Positions 1-10,534 of a stretch of DNA of 64,000 nt are shown in pieces. A program made the translations under genes and the position numbers. Each line of letters starts with the position of its first letter. Within the stretch, counting starts at the first letter, position 1. The stretch is taken from the NCBI GenBank assembly GCA_025359045.1, contig JANYHN010000066.1:1-64000 (forward strand). The letters run 5' to 3'. Source of the DNA: Hyphomicrobiales bacterium. GTDB lineage: Bacteria; Pseudomonadota; Alphaproteobacteria; Rhizobiales; Aestuariivirgaceae. Below the pieces are notes generated by a model that worked only from the letters and a program-made list of their open reading frames with translations, did not search any database and was not told the DNA's origin.

Positions 1-2
1 CA

Positions 3-110
3 TTGCTTGCCGTGGGGGCCAGCGCTCATCCCTTTATTGGTTTTGAAGCTAAGCGAATAAACTCAAACCAAGTTGCACCAGTTGTGATTTTGGAAATGGG
101 AGGATCCTAA
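3..110 (+). CDS. C-terminal fragment of an unidentified protein, truncated by window edge
   Basis: Frame 3 reads LLAVGASAHPFIGFEAKRINSNQVAPVVILEMGGS* with no internal stop; not in the ORF track because its start lies outside the window. Confidence 0.35.
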   Translation: MLAVGASAHPFIGFEAKRINSNQVAPVVILEMGGS

Positions 111-289
111 TCGAATTGTGCTACGCAATACACTTCGCAAGCCTTGTGCCAGTTCTTAAAGAAACGTAAACTTTTTCGTAAGTTATTGTATTTAATGTAT
201 AATACAAATTTTTAAGAAAATGAATGAACCTGTTTTCAAATTACGTACGGTAAAAAATTGTGCATCGCACCATCTAAAAAAGCAGCAGA

Positions 290-1474
290 CTAGACTGGGT
301 GGCTATTTTTTAACCAGTTGGACAAACGCTCCAACCCTTCTGCCAGCTTATGCTCTTCCTTCAGATAACACATGCGCAGATATCCTTCACCCGCGTCCCC
401 AAAAGCAATGCCGGGGGCAAAGCCGACATTTGCTTCATCAATAATTTTCATCGCGGTGATCATTGAATCGGTCATGCCATCAATACCGAAGAAAGCATAG
501 AAAGCGCCATCGGGCACCGATAGGCGGAGCTGCGGAAAATTTTTCAATGCGTCAATTACTGTGTCGCGATTTTTCCGCGCCTTGTTCACCTGCAATTCAA
601 TGAAATCATCGCCCTCATCCAGCGCCGTCACGCAGCCGCGCTGCAGGAAAACAGCTGTGCCTGAAGTGTTGTATTGGATAACGCGTTCGATCACGGGAGC
701 CAGAATTTTTGGGGCTTGAATCCAGCCCACGCGCCAACCTGTCATGGCCCAGTTTTTCGAGAATGTATTGCAGAGAATAAGTTGTTCTTCGGAGTCGCAA
801 ATATCCAAGAATGATGGCGCGCGGTTTGAGCCATCTGCACCGTAATAAAATTTGGAATAAACTTCATCGGCTAAAATCCAAATGCCAGCTTTCCGGCAAG
901 CATGGCGGATGGCGATGAGATCAGCTTTTGATGCAACCCAACCCAACGGGTTTGACGGCGAGCACAAGCATATCGCTTTGGTGCGCGGAGTGATGGCGGC
1001 AAACAACCGGTCTAAATCCAAAGCCCATTTACCATTGGCGAATGTCATAGGCACTTCGACAGGCTTGGTGCCTTGAATGCGCAAAGGCCCTGCATAGTTT
1101 GGCCAAGCGGGGGTTGGGATAATGATTTCATCACCGTCGCCAGCAATAATTTGAATGGCAGTTTGGATGGCCTGCATGCCGCCGCCAGTGATGCAGAAAT
1201 TATCAATGTGGAAGGTTTTGCCTAAATGTCTTTGGTGATATCGCACCAAGGCTTCGCGCAGTTCAGGAATGCCGCGCTGAAAGGTATAGAATGTTTCGCC
1301 CTTGGCTAAGCTGGCGGCGGCTGCGTTTGAGAATTTTTCAGGCGTTGGTATATTACCTTCACCTGACCAGAAGGGAATGATGCCCGGTTTGGTGAAGCCA
1401 TACATGGCGGCTTTGACGATGCCGCTGTCGGGTTCGACTTGGGCTGGTTTCGTGAGTTTGGAAATCAGGGTCAT
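290..1474 (-). CDS. Pyridoxal-phosphate-dependent aminotransferase, class I/II
   Basis: SPSNPLGW, ADEVYSKF and NTFSKNWAMTGWRVGW (PLP-lysine region) motifs; likely start MTLISKL at 1474. Confidence 0.93.
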   Translation of the reverse strand: MTLISKLTKPAQVEPDSGIVKAAMYGFTKPGIIPFWSGEGNIPTPEKFSNAAAASLAKGETFYTFQRGIPELREALVRYHQRHLGKTFHIDNFCITGGGMQAIQTAIQIIAGDGDEIIIPTPAWPNYAGPLRIQGTKPVEVPMTFANGKWALDLDRLFAAITPRTKAICLCSPSNPLGWVASKADLIAIRHACRKAGIWILADEVYSKFYYGADGSNRAPSFLDICDSEEQLILCNTFSKNWAMTGWRVGWIQAPKILAPVIERVIQYNTSGTAVFLQRGCVTALDEGDDFIELQVNKARKNRDTVIDALKNFPQLRLSVPDGAFYAFFGIDGMTDSMITAMKIIDEANVGFAPGIAFGDAGEGYLRMCYLKEEHKLAEGLERLSNWLKNSHPV

Positions 1475-1497
1475 ACGACAATAATGCAAATAAAAAA

Positions 1498-1518
1498 CCC
1501 GGGTGGCAAGCACCCGGG
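1498..1518 (-). terminator. Rho-independent terminator downstream of mscL
   Basis: Perfect 8-bp stem cccgggtg-gcaag-cacccggg; on the - strand it is followed by TTTTTT (1492-1497 aaaaaa on +). Confidence 0.85.
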
Positions 1519-1545
1519 CTGTCAATTAAGAAATACTTCGGAAGT

Positions 1546-1983
1546 TTATTTTTTCTTTGCAGCTGCAACAACCGCAGGTGAAGCCAGTGCATCGCGGATT
1601 TCTTTCAGCAACACATCAGTTGTTGATGCGGCAGGTGGTGGTGCTGGTGGTTCAGCCTTTTTCATTGCATTCGAAATCTTCACCAATTGCATCAAAATGA
1701 ATGCAAGGATGAGGAAGCCGATAACAATCGTGATGAAATTGCCGTAAGCAAAAGTTGCACCAGCTTTTTTAGCGGCTTCAAGATCTGTGGCACCTGGTGC
1801 GCCAGCAAGTTGGATAAACTTGTTAGAGAAGTCGATGCCACCTGTTGCAAGACCTACAATTGGCATGATCAGATCATCAACCATTGAGCCAACAATTTTA
1901 CCGAAAGCGCCGCCCATGATCACGCCGATCGCAAGATCAAAAGCATTGCCTTTAAACGCAAAATTTTTAAATTCATTCCACAT
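1546..1983 (-). CDS. mscL: Large-conductance mechanosensitive channel MscL
   Basis: [44 protein letters not shown] is the canonical MscL N-terminus. Confidence 0.97.
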   Translation of the reverse strand: MWNEFKNFAFKGNAFDLAIGVIMGGAFGKIVGSMVDDLIMPIVGLATGGIDFSNKFIQLAGAPGATDLEAAKKAGATFAYGNFITIVIGFLILAFILMQLVKISNAMKKAEPPAPPPAASTTDVLLKEIRDALASPAVVAAAKKK

Positions 1984-2142
1984 AGGTTTAGTCCCCCACA
2001 AAAGTGCGCCCCAGCATCCCCTGCCAGAGTAAGCGCTTGGGCCTTTTAGACGAACGTTACCCAAATCAAAAGCTAATATTAAGTAGGGGTTAACCATGTT
2101 TGAGGCTAGCCAAAACAACGACTTAGCTCTAATTTTAGCAAT

Positions 2143-3096
2143 ATGATTGATCGTTTAGCTTTTTTTCCGGAACTGCAACCCTATATGCGCGGTCGTATTC
2201 GCGTTTCAGATTTACACGAAATCTACTTTGAAGAGTGTGGAAACCCTGCTGGCAAACCAGTTGTGATTTTGCATGGCGGGCCGGGGGGCGGCATTTCCCC
2301 AAACTTACGGCGGTTCCATGACCCTGCCTCTTACCGCATCATTTTGTTTGATCAGCGCGGGTGTGGAGCATCGACGCCCTATGCGTCTTTGGAAGAAAAC
2401 ACAACATGGGACTTGGTCGCTGACATCGAGAAATTGAGAGAGCATTTAAGCATTGAGCGGTGGCAAGTTTTCGGAGGTTCGTGGGGATCGACTTTGGCCT
2501 TGGCTTATGCCGAAAGTTATCCAGAACGGGTGACGGAATTGATCATGCGCGGTGTTTTCACAGTGCGCAAAAAGGAAGTAGATTGGCTTTATCAATTTGG
2601 CGCTTCAGTTTTTTTTCCGGAATTTTGGGAAGATTATGTGCGTCCGATTCCAGAGGATGAGCGAAGTGATTTTGTTTCTGCTTATCACAAACGTTTAACG
2701 GGTGATGATGACGTTGTGAAACTGGCCTGTGCCCGCGCATGGAGCCAATGGGAAGGCGCTGTTTCTTCATTGCTGCCAAATCCTGAACGTGTTTTGCAAT
2801 TTGGCAATGATCATTTTGCAATCGCCTTTGCCAGCATTGAATGTCATTACTTTATCAATAAGGGATTTCTTGAAACTGATGATCAGCTTCTGCGCAACGC
2901 GCGCCTCATTGCGGATATTCCGGGCGTAATTGCGCAAGGGCGTTATGACGTGATCACTCCGCCCGATACCGCTTATGCGTTAAGCAAAGCGTGGCCGAAA
3001 GCAAAATTTGTTGTGGTGCCTGATGCTGGTCACGCAGGAAGTGAACCAGGCATGATTGATGCTCTGGTTCGCGCTACTAATTCTTTTATTGGTTAG
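2143..3096 (+). CDS. pip: Proline iminopeptidase (alpha/beta hydrolase)
   Basis: [46 protein letters not shown] motifs. Confidence 0.95.
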   Translation: MIDRLAFFPELQPYMRGRIRVSDLHEIYFEECGNPAGKPVVILHGGPGGGISPNLRRFHDPASYRIILFDQRGCGASTPYASLEENTTWDLVADIEKLREHLSIERWQVFGGSWGSTLALAYAESYPERVTELIMRGVFTVRKKEVDWLYQFGASVFFPEFWEDYVRPIPEDERSDFVSAYHKRLTGDDDVVKLACARAWSQWEGAVSSLLPNPERVLQFGNDHFAIAFASIECHYFINKGFLETDDQLLRNARLIADIPGVIAQGRYDVITPPDTAYALSKAWPKAKFVVVPDAGHAGSEPGMIDALVRATNSFIG

Positions 3097-3740
3097 ATGC
3101 CAACAAAAGGCTGGGCGAGTTTGGCCAAAATTGTTTTATATATCGCGCGTGTTTCAAAGGCTATAACGCAGATGCAATCTTCATCAGAGTCGACAATCGG
3201 TTGATGTTCAATTTCAGCGTCAAGATCAGCGACATCACCGGGGGAGAAGCGTCCCATTTTATCATGATACGACCCCTTCAAGATGAGGGTGAGTTCTTCG
3301 CCACCATGACCATGCTCTGGCATGGTGCGACCTTTGCCAAGCTTCACAAGCTTCAACTTCGTTTTTGAACCTTTTGATAAAGGCACATCAAACACTGAAA
3401 CGCCCGGCGCCTTTTTATGCCAATGAATATCGGCCAAGTTAACATCGCCCACGACGCGGGCCAAAGCCAATGGCAAATCGCTCTTTGGCTTATGAGTCGC
3501 TTTAGGCGCAATCACCACATCAAGGCTGGCCAAAGTCGCAGCTCGGCAAACGTCTGACACGGCTTGTTCAGTCTGTGATTCGAGAATGCCCCCACCCAAG
3601 CCTTCGGCCTTGCGCAAAGAGTTGCGGCAGATTGGGCACATTGCCAGATGTGAAGCCACTAATATGCCATGCGCTTCACCAACGGTGCCTGCGGCAAAGG
3701 CCAAGAGTGTGGCGTCATCCAAATGATGGGTAATCTTCAA
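3093..3740 (-). CDS. ChrR-family anti-sigma factor (zinc-binding N-terminus plus cupin)
   Basis: H...CPIC zinc motif and cupin signature MPEHGHGGEELTLILKGSYHD; start overlaps the end of the ECF sigma gene by 4 nt. Confidence 0.9.
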   Translation of the reverse strand: MKITHHLDDATLLAFAAGTVGEAHGILVASHLAMCPICRNSLRKAEGLGGGILESQTEQAVSDVCRAATLASLDVVIAPKATHKPKSDLPLALARVVGDVNLADIHWHKKAPGVSVFDVPLSKGSKTKLKLVKLGKGRTMPEHGHGGEELTLILKGSYHDKMGRFSPGDVADLDAEIEHQPIVDSDEDCICVIAFETRAIYKTILAKLAQPFVGI

Positions 3741-4309
3741 TTCATTGTCTCCAAAAGTTTGCGCAGTCGCTGATAACCTAAGCGCATACGGGATTTAACA
3801 GTGCCGAGCGGGATTCCAAGCCGCGTGGCTATCTCTGATTGAGGTACGTCCTCAACGAAGGAAAGGATCAATAAATCGCGTTGTTCTGCTGGAATTTGCG
3901 CCAAAGCCAGCGAAACTTGGTTATCTTCCTGTGAACGACCCAAAGCTTCTTCTGCCCCTGTGCTCAAGTCGGGCGCATCGAAATCTTCCAAATCTGTGTA
4001 AAGTTGAGACCGCTCACGGCGCAATTTATCAATGCGCAAATTACGGGCGATTGTGAATATCCAAGTTGATACTGAGCCTTTTTCAGTGGAAAACATTGCC
4101 GCTTTTGACCAGACCGCAATCATGGTTTCTTGCACCAAATCCTCGGCTTGTTCCGCGTTTGATCCTTTCCGCATCATAAAACTTTTAACGCGGGGAGCGA
4201 AATGGTCAAAGAGCGACGAAAATGCTGCGCGATCCTTGGACGCCGCAATGCGCGTCAAATAATCAACGAATTGATCGCCCCGCGCGTTTGGCACAGAGGT
4301 TTCAGTCAT
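3737..4309 (-). CDS. ECF-family RNA polymerase sigma factor
   Basis: Region 2 AEDLVQETMIAVWSKA and region 4 SEIATRLGIPLGTVKSRMRLGYQRLRKLL; likely start MTETSV at 4309. Confidence 0.93.
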   Translation of the reverse strand: MTETSVPNARGDQFVDYLTRIAASKDRAAFSSLFDHFAPRVKSFMMRKGSNAEQAEDLVQETMIAVWSKAAMFSTEKGSVSTWIFTIARNLRIDKLRRERSQLYTDLEDFDAPDLSTGAEEALGRSQEDNQVSLALAQIPAEQRDLLILSFVEDVPQSEIATRLGIPLGTVKSRMRLGYQRLRKLLETMN

Positions 4310-4357
4310 GGATAGCGCTGCAAATGACACAGCCGTACAACCGATTGAAGTTATTTC

Positions 4358-4387
4358 TATTTACGGCTTTTTGACGCATTCGGATCA
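4358..4387 (-). promoter_or_regulatory. Candidate ECF (RpoE-like) autoregulatory promoter
   Basis: On the - strand TGATCC (4387-4382), 18 nt, TAAATA (4363-4358), about 50 nt upstream of the sigma factor start; resembles my recollection of the Rhodobacter RpoE promoter consensus. Confidence 0.4.
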
Positions 4388-6403
4388 CTGGAGCTTCCGT
4401 TCGATGGTTTCATTAAACTCTCTGGTGAATACCAGTTTTTTGCCTTCAAAGGCATCAATTTTGCCCCAGACAATCCAATGGGTTTTAGTTGCGGTCAAGC
4501 GACCATAGGTTTCGGTGCGGCATTCCCATTTGCCGCGTTTTCTGCCTTCTGTCCAATGGGTTTCCATTTTGGCAGATAAAGGATCATCGGGCATGATCGT
4601 ATAATTCTCACGCCCTGCCCCCCAGATCACAATGCCGTTGGGTTTGATTTCTTGGGTGCCAAAATCGTCCACAATTGAGAGTTTTGTTTCTCCGGTTTTC
4701 TTGTTCACAGTCAGATCACGTTTGTGAGAAGGCTTGTTGGTTTCTTTTTGCACCACGGGGCTTGCGGCTTCTGCGGGTTTGAACTCAACCTTTTTTTCGT
4801 CAGCAATGGTTTTTCTAATCGGCAGGCTGAGCGAAGATTTTCCAGCAAACACGTTAAGCCGCACCGGTTCCGCTACGGGCCACATCATGGGGAAGTAACT
4901 TGTCGAAATCGATACACGCAGTTTGTGACCTTTTGGAATGCGCCACGCGATGTCATCCAACTTAATTTTCATATTATAGCGCTTGTAAGCCTCAAGCGGC
5001 GTTGGATATTCGCGGCTGTCGCGCATGCACAGATTTTGCAAATGATAGGTGATGCGGCTGACCTCACCAGATGGCCAGACGTCATTCAAGCGGATTGCCA
5101 CATGTGCCACGGGCTTATCGACCATGAATTCGAGGTCAATAGTCGGCTGGCCTACGATATCTATATCAGCGCTCAACACGGGGCTATCGAAGCATATCGA
5201 TTGAGCATCGTCTTTGGCTTGGTCACCCGGAAATTCTGGGCCCATCCAGATGATGCAATATTCGCCGCCGTCAAAGCCCGTGGTTTGCTTTGAGGTGACC
5301 GACAGCATTTTTTCTGTTCCAGCTTCAGCGGAAATGCCTTGTGATGAGAGTTGGAATGTTTTGGTTTCGACGTTGCCATATCCCCAATATGGATCGCTGA
5401 CCCAGCGGCCTGGAATTTCCTTGGGGAATTTTCCAGGCTTATAGGCATCCATAATGTAATAGCGATAATCAGCATCAGTGGTGACCTGGGTATCAATGTC
5501 TTTCAAATAAAAATCCCACCAGCGCAGCATTTCCTGAAGGAAACCGATTTTTGGTTCTGGTGACGCAAAGTGCGGATATTTATGCACCCATGGGCCGATG
5601 ATGGCTTTGCGCGGCGCGCGGAGGCCACGCATCAGACGCGGGATCGCATTAGAATACGCATCGTTCCAACCGCCCACAACAAGTGCTGCTGCTGTGATCT
5701 TGCCGAAATCCTCATTCACCGAGCCATGTTTCCAATAGGCATCGCGGTGCGGATGTTGCAGCCAGGGGATCAACAAAAATGGTTCGTTCTTCAAACGCTC
5801 CATCCACATTTTTTTCCACTTGATGCCGACAATTTTTGGATCAGGCGGGCGTGAAGAATAGGCCAGCATGGTGGCGGCCCAGCCTAAGTTTTCGTTGAGA
5901 AGTGTTCCGCCCTTGTAGTGAATGTCATCTTCATAGCGATCATCCGTCGAGCAGATAGTGACGATAGCTTTGAGTGCTTCAGGTTGGCGGGCGGCCACTT
6001 GCAGCGCGTTAAATCCACCCCAAGAAATACCAAACATGCCAACCTTACCGTTACACCATTTTTGTTTGGCCAGCCACGCGATGACTTCGATGGCATCGTC
6101 TTGTTCTTGTTTGGTGTATTCGTCAGTTAGCAAACCTTCTGAATCGCCAGAGCCACGCATATCCACGCGCACCGCTGCATAGCCATGGCCTGCGAGGTAA
6201 GGATGGGTGAGTGCGTCGCGCACATGAGTGCCATCACGTTTCCGGTAGGGCAAGAATTCGAGCAGCGATGGTACTTTATTTTTGGATGCGTCTTCAGGAA
6301 TGTGCATGCTGGCAGACAGCTTCACGCCATCGGCCATGGTGATCCAGAAGTTTTCGACAAACTTGGTTTTTCGCGGAAATTTTGTAACGGTTTTGATGGT
6401 CAT
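4385..6403 (-). CDS. CocE/NonD family hydrolase (X-Pro dipeptidyl-peptidase-like)
   Basis: RVDMRGSGDSEGLL, GKVGMFGISWGGFNALQVAARQP nucleophile elbow; CocE C-terminal jelly-roll-like region. Confidence 0.9.
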   Translation of the reverse strand: MTIKTVTKFPRKTKFVENFWITMADGVKLSASMHIPEDASKNKVPSLLEFLPYRKRDGTHVRDALTHPYLAGHGYAAVRVDMRGSGDSEGLLTDEYTKQEQDDAIEVIAWLAKQKWCNGKVGMFGISWGGFNALQVAARQPEALKAIVTICSTDDRYEDDIHYKGGTLLNENLGWAATMLAYSSRPPDPKIVGIKWKKMWMERLKNEPFLLIPWLQHPHRDAYWKHGSVNEDFGKITAAALVVGGWNDAYSNAIPRLMRGLRAPRKAIIGPWVHKYPHFASPEPKIGFLQEMLRWWDFYLKDIDTQVTTDADYRYYIMDAYKPGKFPKEIPGRWVSDPYWGYGNVETKTFQLSSQGISAEAGTEKMLSVTSKQTTGFDGGEYCIIWMGPEFPGDQAKDDAQSICFDSPVLSADIDIVGQPTIDLEFMVDKPVAHVAIRLNDVWPSGEVSRITYHLQNLCMRDSREYPTPLEAYKRYNMKIKLDDIAWRIPKGHKLRVSISTSYFPMMWPVAEPVRLNVFAGKSSLSLPIRKTIADEKKVEFKPAEAASPVVQKETNKPSHKRDLTVNKKTGETKLSIVDDFGTQEIKPNGIVIWGAGRENYTIMPDDPLSAKMETHWTEGRKRGKWECRTETYGRLTATKTHWIVWGKIDAFEGKKLVFTREFNETIERKLQ

Positions 6404-6410
6404 TGCATCC

Positions 6411-7298
6411 TTATGCCGCAAAACGCTTGATTGCGGCAATAATGCTTGCAAAAGAATCTGCGGCAGGTTGGCTCATATGGCGGGCACGGAGAAATGCGTG
6501 GATCATCAGCGGTTCATCGCGCACTTGAACCTTAACGCCTGCGGCTTTGAGTTTCGTGGCATAGTTCATGCAGTCATCATGGAGCGGATCAAGGCAGGCC
6601 GCGATCAAGAAAGCGGGCGGCAAGTTGGCGTAATTGGTTTCACGCAAAGGCTCGGCATATTTATTGGGGCTGCCTTTGTAGGTGTCGCGGTAAAAGATCA
6701 CGTCCTTAGTTGTGAGGCCCGGCGCATCGGCTTGGGTGATATAAGAGCCCGTGGTCATATCGCCGCCGAGGCCGGGATAGATCAGGATTTGCGCTTTAAT
6801 TTTAGGGCCATTTACGTCGCGCGATTTGAGGCACAACGCGGCAGCCATGTTTCCGCCTGCACTATCGCCCGCCACGATGCACGGCCCCAAATGATTCAGC
6901 ACCGCCCAGCAATCATCAAATGCAGCAGGGAATGGATGTTCAGGAGCTAAACGATATTCAACGGCGGTCACTTCAACATTCGCGTGACCCGCAATCTCTG
7001 CGCAAATTGAATCATGGCTGGCAATGCCACCCACCACATATCCGCCGCCATGAAGATAAAGCAGCTTGGCTGTTGGATCTTTGGGATTGTAAGTGCGGCA
7101 AGGAATTTTACCTACTTTGAAATCATGCGTGGTGATGCCCACAGGATGCGGATAATCAAAATGCGCGCAGAATTTATTATAGAATTCACGCTGATCGGCC
7201 ATCGTGAAATTCACGGCATCAGCCGGATAAAGTTTTTCACCATCTTCAAGAAAGCGGCGAATACCCTCGTCTTTTACTGTTGGATATTTATCGCTCAT
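6411..7298 (-). CDS. Alpha/beta hydrolase (HSL/esterase family)
   Basis: [11 protein letters not shown] oxyanion motif and [14 protein letters not shown] nucleophile motif. Confidence 0.93.
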   Translation of the reverse strand: MSDKYPTVKDEGIRRFLEDGEKLYPADAVNFTMADQREFYNKFCAHFDYPHPVGITTHDFKVGKIPCRTYNPKDPTAKLLYLHGGGYVVGGIASHDSICAEIAGHANVEVTAVEYRLAPEHPFPAAFDDCWAVLNHLGPCIVAGDSAGGNMAAALCLKSRDVNGPKIKAQILIYPGLGGDMTTGSYITQADAPGLTTKDVIFYRDTYKGSPNKYAEPLRETNYANLPPAFLIAACLDPLHDDCMNYATKLKAAGVKVQVRDEPLMIHAFLRARHMSQPAADSFASIIAAIKRFAA

Positions 7299-7966
7299 GC
7301 TGAGATGGTTGTTGCGGCCACGCGCAAGGCTTTGATGTTGGCACCATAATCATCGCCCTTAAAAATGCTGGAACCTGCGACCATTGCGTTGGCCCCTGCC
7401 TGATAAATTGCGCCTGCGTTTTCCGCCGTCACGCCACCATCAACTTCAATATCAATATTGCGACCAGCAACCAAGGCTTTCGCTTGGCGGATTTTATCAA
7501 GCATGGCTGGGATGAAAATTTGACCGCCAAAGCCTGGGTTCACGGTCATGATCAAGATGAGGTCGAGCCTGTCGATCACATATTCAATCACAGAAAGCGG
7601 CGTTGCGGGATTAATCGCCACACCTGCTTTCTTGCCCAGATTTTTGATGGCCTGTAGCGAACGATCAAGATGGGGGCCGGCTTCGGCGTGAACAGAAATC
7701 AAATCTGCGCCCGCTGCTGCAAATTGTACAAGGTATGGATCAGCTGGCGAGATCATCAGATGCACATCAAATGGCTTTGCCGTGCATTTGCGGATTGATT
7801 GCATCACAGGAATACCAAACGTGATATTGGGCACAAAATGCCCATCCATCACATCGATGTGGATCCAGTCAGCACCCGCTTTGTCGACGGCGATCACTTC
7901 TTCGCCAAGTTTCGAAAAATCGGATGCGAGGATTGAAGGTGAGATTATCAGAGGTCGGGTTTTCAT
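7295..7966 (-). CDS. rpe: Ribulose-phosphate 3-epimerase
   Basis: [47 protein letters not shown] motifs. Confidence 0.97.
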   Translation of the reverse strand: MKTRPLIISPSILASDFSKLGEEVIAVDKAGADWIHIDVMDGHFVPNITFGIPVMQSIRKCTAKPFDVHLMISPADPYLVQFAAAGADLISVHAEAGPHLDRSLQAIKNLGKKAGVAINPATPLSVIEYVIDRLDLILIMTVNPGFGGQIFIPAMLDKIRQAKALVAGRNIDIEVDGGVTAENAGAIYQAGANAMVAGSSIFKGDDYGANIKALRVAATTISA

Positions 7967-8039
7967 GACGCCCTTGTAGAGGGAAATCTAGAGAAGGTGA
8001 AGCGGGGAGGTGGAAACTTATACGGCAGTAACCCGACAC

Positions 8040-9215
8040 TTAAACCTTCATCCACTTCCCATTCTTTGCCGATGACTTCACGCAAGCCTCGATAAACGCC
8101 ATGCCCGCAACACCGTCTTCGATGCCGGGGAATTGGACTTCCTTATCCAACTTCTTGCCCGCCCGTTTTGCCTCAATGGCCCGCGCCACTTCGGCGTAGA
8201 TGTTGGCGAAGCCTTCGAGATATCCTTCGGGGTGGCCGGGGGGAACGCGTGTTACGCGCGCGGCTGATGGGCCGCTGCCTGCTCCACCACGGGTGATTAA
8301 TCGCTTCTCGCCGCCCAGTGGCGTGAACCAGAGATAATTGGGATCAGCTTGCACCCACTCGATGCCACCCTTGGTGCCGTAAACCCTGAGCTTCAAACCA
8401 TTCTCATGGCCCACCGCCACTTGGCTGGCCCAGATGTGGCCTTTAGCACCACCTTTGTAATGCAGACGTACATCCACATCATCATCAAGCTTGCGACCCT
8501 TCACAAAGCTAGTGAGCTCGGCAGAAAGCTCTGTGGCCTCAAGACCTGACACAAAACAACCCAGTTGATATGTATGCGTGCCGATGTCGCCCACGCAACC
8601 GCCAGCCCCTGAACGCTTTGGATCGGTACGCCACGCGGCCTGTTTTTGGCCAGTCTTTTCCAAATCTGTGGCCAACCAATCTTGCGGATATTCGCCTTGT
8701 ACCAAGCGGATATCGCCCAATTCCCCTGCCTGCACCATGGCTTGGGCATGGCGGATCATCGGATAGCCAGAATAATTATGGGTGAGGGCAAATATGATTT
8801 TTGGATTTTTCTTCAGCAATGCAGCCAGCGCTTTGCCTTCCTTCAGGTTCAGCGACAGCGGCTTATCGCAGATCACATGAATGCCCGCTTCAATGAAGGC
8901 TTTGGCCACCGGATAATGCATGTGGTTTGGCGTGACGATGGAGACGGCTTCGATGCCGTCGGCACGTTTGGCCTCGACGTTGGCCATGGTTTGGAAATCA
9001 GAATAGATGCGGTCAGGCGAAAGGCCTAGCTCTTGGCCCGATGCTTTTGCGCGTGCTGGATCAGCCGAAAGTGCACCCGCCACGAATTCATACTTATCAT
9101 CAATGCGTGCGGCAATGCGGTGCACCGCGCCGATAAACGCGCCTTGCCCGCCGCCCACCATGCCATAACGAATGCGGCCTGAATGTTTCGTCGACTTACT
9201 GCCTTCAATAGCCAT
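8040..9215 (-). CDS. Gfo/Idh/MocA family oxidoreductase
   Basis: N-terminal GMVGGGQGAFIGAVHR Rossmann motif, ICDKPLSLNLKEG. Confidence 0.93.
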   Translation of the reverse strand: MAIEGSKSTKHSGRIRYGMVGGGQGAFIGAVHRIAARIDDKYEFVAGALSADPARAKASGQELGLSPDRIYSDFQTMANVEAKRADGIEAVSIVTPNHMHYPVAKAFIEAGIHVICDKPLSLNLKEGKALAALLKKNPKIIFALTHNYSGYPMIRHAQAMVQAGELGDIRLVQGEYPQDWLATDLEKTGQKQAAWRTDPKRSGAGGCVGDIGTHTYQLGCFVSGLEATELSAELTSFVKGRKLDDDVDVRLHYKGGAKGHIWASQVAVGHENGLKLRVYGTKGGIEWVQADPNYLWFTPLGGEKRLITRGGAGSGPSAARVTRVPPGHPEGYLEGFANIYAEVARAIEAKRAGKKLDKEVQFPGIEDGVAGMAFIEACVKSSAKNGKWMKV

Positions 9216-9226
9216 GGTGTTGTTCC

Positions 9227-10534
9227 TCAAATATTATTTAACAGGCCTTCCAGATATTCTTGGCGGCCAGATTTGGGTTGGGGTTCGATTTTGTCTTTAT
9301 GAACACGTGCGGCGATGGCTTCTAAGCTAGCACCTTTTTCCAACATGGCCTGATTGGTGAGTTCACTCCATTTGGCGTAGCGCTTATTCACTTCGGCATC
9401 GAGCTTGCCGTCTTCGATAATTTTCGCGGCGTTGAGCAAAGCTTGCGCACATGCATCCATCGAAGCAACATGCGCATAAAGCAAATCATCCGGATCGAGT
9501 GACTGACGACGAATTTTAGCGTCGAAATTCATGCCGCCTGTGGTGAATCCGCCAGCGCGGATGACTTCAATCATCATCAGCGTGAGTTCCGGCACATTCA
9601 TCGCAAATTGATCGGTATCCCAGCCCACTTGATAACCACCGCGATTGAGATCGAGTGAACCAAAAATGCCCAAAGCTGAAGCGAGCGCAATTTCATGCTC
9701 GAAGGTGTGGCCAGCGAGAATAGCATGGTTTTGTTCGATGTTCATCTTCACATCATTTTCAAGCCCGTATGATTTGAGCAGGCCGTATATGGTGGCCACG
9801 TCATAATCATACTGGTGAGTTGATGGTTCCTTAGGCTTTGGTTCAATCAGAATCGGACCTTTGAAGCCGATCTTGTGTTTGTAATCGACCACCAGAGAAA
9901 GGAAACGGCCTGCTTGTTTCAACTCATGGCCGATCTTGGTGTTGATCAAGGTTTCATAACCTTCGCGGCCACCCCACATCACATAATTTTCGCCGCCCAA
10001 ATCATGCGTCACGTCGAGACAATGTTTCACCTGCGCGGCGCAATAGGCAAACACGTCAGGATCGGGGTTGGTTGCAGCACCCGCCATGAAGCGGCGGTTG
10101 GAGAACATGTTGGCCGTACCCCAGAGCAATTTCTTATTGTGCTTGGCCATTTGCTTTTCAAGAATTTTGGCGATGCTTGTGACATTCGCATTAAACTCTT
10201 GAAGCGAATTTCCCTCCGGCGCGATGTCGAGATCGTGGAAAGAGAAATAATCAATGTCCAAGATGCGCAAGGTTTCAAACATCACATCGGCTTTGACTTC
10301 TGCAGCCTTCATCGGGTCAGCCATATGGTGCCATTCGCGGTTGAAAGTTTCGCCGCCAAAGGGGTCACCACCCGGCCAGCACAATGTGTGCCAATAGCAA
10401 ACTGCAAAGCGCAGATGATCACGCATGGTTTTGCCCATGACTTTTTGGTCTGGATTATACCAACGATAGCTCAGCGGATTGGTAGATGATGGGCCAGCGT
10501 ATTTGATCGGGTCGGTGACGGAATAAAATTTCAT
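9227..10534 (-). CDS. xylA: Xylose isomerase
   Basis: [46 protein letters not shown] motifs. Confidence 0.98.
   Translation of the reverse strand: MKFYSVTDPIKYAGPSSTNPLSYRWYNPDQKVMGKTMRDHLRFAVCYWHTLCWPGGDPFGGETFNREWHHMADPMKAAEVKADVMFETLRILDIDYFSFHDLDIAPEGNSLQEFNANVTSIAKILEKQMAKHNKKLLWGTANMFSNRRFMAGAATNPDPDVFAYCAAQVKHCLDVTHDLGGENYVMWGGREGYETLINTKIGHELKQAGRFLSLVVDYKHKIGFKGPILIEPKPKEPSTHQYDYDVATIYGLLKSYGLENDVKMNIEQNHAILAGHTFEHEIALASALGIFGSLDLNRGGYQVGWDTDQFAMNVPELTLMMIEVIRAGGFTTGGMNFDAKIRRQSLDPDDLLYAHVASMDACAQALLNAAKIIEDGKLDAEVNKRYAKWSELTNQAMLEKGASLEAIAARVHKDKIEPQPKSGRQEYLEGLLNNI

Noticed and set aside
186-212. AT-only inverted repeat ttgtatt/aatacaa followed by Ts
   Set aside because: Weak stem with no GC, could be chance in AT-rich intergenic DNA; not enough to call a terminator.
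615-800. Many small ORFs opposite or inside larger genes (e.g. 615..800, 1439..1747, 4724..5293, 6282..6950, 9875..10489, 24195..24740, 38568..38996, 61451..61945)
   Set aside because: They overlap well-supported conserved genes, lack recognisable motifs and ribosome-binding context, and are typical shadow ORFs.
2089-2096. TTAACCAT CtrA-like octamer between mscL and pip, and TTAA-N7-TTTA-like matches near 13004 and 40746
   Set aside because: Short motifs expected by chance; no second half-site or functional context to support CtrA control.
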